A stretch of 6,976 nucleotides of DNA from the NCBI GenBank assembly GCA_023387135.1, contig JAEWIK010000299.1:1-6976 (forward strand), written 5' to 3'. The notes beneath the pieces were generated by a model. That model had not been told where the DNA came from and did no database searches. It was given only the letters and a program-made list of their open reading frames with translations. The position numbers were made by a program, and so were the translations under genes. This DNA comes from Actinomycetes bacterium. Lineage in GTDB: Bacteria; Actinomycetota; Actinomycetes; Propionibacteriales; Propionibacteriaceae. Shown in pieces: positions 6,212-6,976 of this stretch; the stretch's first letter is position 1; each line of letters opens with the position of its first letter.

Positions 6212-6237
6212 CGTTATCGCACACGTGTTCGATAACG
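6212..6237 (+). promoter_or_regulatory. 26-bp palindromic operator containing a LexA (SOS) box-like core
   Basis: Left half CGTTATCG and right half CGATAACG flank an ACACGTGT centre. The whole 26 bp is symmetric about 6224/6225 except for one mismatched pair (C6220 with T6229). The inner 16 bases, TCGCACACGTGTTCGA at 6217-6232, match the actinobacterial LexA consensus TCGAAC-N4-GTTCGA at 11 of 12 defined positions. The site lies just downstream of a possible -10 and its end touches the ribosome binding site of the polymerase gene. A LexA-bound site here would repress dinB until DNA damage. The symmetric flanks exceed a normal SOS box and could instead, or also, serve another dimeric repressor. 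Confidence 0.7.
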
Positions 6238-6241
6238 GAGG
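6237..6241 (+). promoter_or_regulatory. Ribosome binding site of dinB
   Basis: GGAGG lies 4 bases before the ATG at 6246. Its first G is also the last base of the palindromic operator, so a repressor bound there would lie right next to the translation start region. Confidence 0.7.
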
Positions 6242-6245
6242 ATCG

Positions 6246-6976
6246 ATGGCGACGATCATGCACGTCGACATGGACTCGTTCTATGCCTCCGTGGAGATCA
6301 GGAAACAGCCCGCCCTGGCGCGGGTCCCCATGTGGGTGGGCGGGGACGGCCGTGGGGTCGTGCTCTCGGCGAACTGGCTCGCCAAACAGTGGGGCGTGGA
6401 GGGCGGCATGCCGTCGTCCCGTGCGAAGCGGCTCTGCCCGACCGGCCTCGGCATCCGTCCGAACTTCGACGAGTACCTGGAGGCGTCGCGGGCCGTCATG
6501 GAGATCTTCCGCAGGGTGGTCGCCGTCGTGGAGGCCGCCTCGATCGACGAGGCCTACCTCGACGCCACCGGTGCCCTGAAGATGTGGGGCTCGGCGCCGG
6601 CGATCGGCCAGCGCATCCGCGAGCTCGTCCGCAGCGAACAGCAGCTTCCGTGTTCGGTCGGCATCGGTCCCAACCGGCTGGTCGCGAAGATGGCGTCCAA
6701 GGCCGCCAAACCGGACGGCCTGCTGGAGGTCCAGCCGGACGAGGTGCTCACGTTCCTGCACCCGCTGCCGGTGGAGAGGCTCTACGGCGTCGGCGCCAGC
6801 ACCGCCGCCAGGCTGCACCGGCGGGGCATCATGACCGTCGCCGACCTCGCCAACACGCCGCTGGAGACCCTGCAGGGATCGTTCGGCCCGCACGCCGGCA
6901 GGGCGCTGGCGAACCTCGCGGCGGGCCGCGGCTCGTCCTTCGTCAGCCAGCACCACGTGGCGGCGGTGGGCGTCGG
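6246..6976 (+). CDS. dinB: DNA polymerase IV (DinB, Y-family translesion polymerase), 3' end beyond the window
   Basis: The first 243 codons of a Y-family polymerase that copies past damaged template bases in the cytoplasm. The catalytic metal ligands are present: Asp8 in HVDMDSFYASVE, and Asp101 and Glu102 in ASIDEAYLD. Tyr13 is at the steric-gate position that excludes ribonucleotides. CSVGIGPNRLVAKMASKAAK (136-155) is the conserved palm motif, and LYGVGASTAARL (179-190) is the helix-hairpin-helix of the thumb. The little-finger domain and C-terminal clamp-binding motif lie beyond the edge; family members are usually about 350-400 residues. The finger motif is unusual: ANWLAKQWGV (42-51) where the family usually has ANYxARxFGV. 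This puts Trp44 and Lys47 at positions equivalent to E. coli Tyr46 and Arg49. The gene has its own ribosome binding site and an SOS-like operator, so it is probably transcribed separately from the exporter. Confidence 0.92.
   Translation, partial: MATIMHVDMDSFYASVEIRKQPALARVPMWVGGDGRGVVLSANWLAKQWGVEGGMPSSRAKRLCPTGLGIRPNFDEYLEASRAVMEIFRRVVAVVEAASIDEAYLDATGALKMWGSAPAIGQRIRELVRSEQQLPCSVGIGPNRLVAKMASKAAKPDGLLEVQPDEVLTFLHPLPVERLYGVGASTAARLHRRGIMTVADLANTPLETLQGSFGPHAGRALANLAAGRGSSFVSQHHVAAVGV

Noticed and set aside
6161..6245. A transfer RNA, small RNA or attachment site in the only intergenic gap
   Set aside because: The gap is just 85 bases and shows only a weak hairpin, a possible -10 and the palindromic operator. 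There is no cloverleaf or direct repeat.
8..6976. Defence system, phage, mobile element or CRISPR
   Set aside because: No transposase, integrase, nuclease, spaced repeats or terminal repeats are visible. The content is an exporter operon followed by a repair polymerase.

Overview
The window is very GC-rich, with strong G/C bias at third codon positions, ATGA-type gene overlaps and frequent AGG arginine codons. This suggests a high-GC actinobacterium (Actinomycetota). I cannot place it more finely, and nothing in the window is a phylogenetic marker. All convincing genes are on the + strand. There are no RNA genes, insertion sequences or CRISPR arrays.

Positions 8 to 6160 hold one tightly packed six-gene cluster for an ABC-2 family exporter. 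In order it encodes a lipoprotein HlyD-type adaptor with a long coiled-coil hairpin, a membrane-anchored HlyD-type adaptor, an ATPase (NBD1), two ABC-2 permeases, and a second ATPase (NBD2). Successive genes overlap by 4 bases or are separated by only a few bases, so they look like one translationally coupled transcript. The parts resemble the E. coli YbhG-YbhF-YbhS-YbhR exporter. There the two ATPase domains are fused in one YbhF protein; here they are two genes flanking the permease pair, and there are two adaptors instead of one. The two ATPases are asymmetric. NBD1 has a good signature motif but no switch histidine, while NBD2 has the histidine but a poor signature. Every departure falls in the same predicted composite ATP site, leaving one apparently competent site and one degenerate site. 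The likely job is export of a hydrophobic or amphipathic small molecule or lipid, possibly a drug. The substrate cannot be read from the sequence.

Positions 6161 to 6245 form a short intergenic region with a weak hairpin, a possible -10 element and a 26-bp near-perfect palindrome. Inside the palindrome is a one-mismatch copy of the actinobacterial LexA (SOS) box. The palindrome lies directly before the start of a DinB-family translesion polymerase (DNA polymerase IV) gene at 6246, which runs off the right edge. It keeps its catalytic acidic residues and steric gate but has unusual residues at two nucleotide-contacting finger positions. The polymerase is probably a separate, damage-regulated transcription unit and not part of the exporter.
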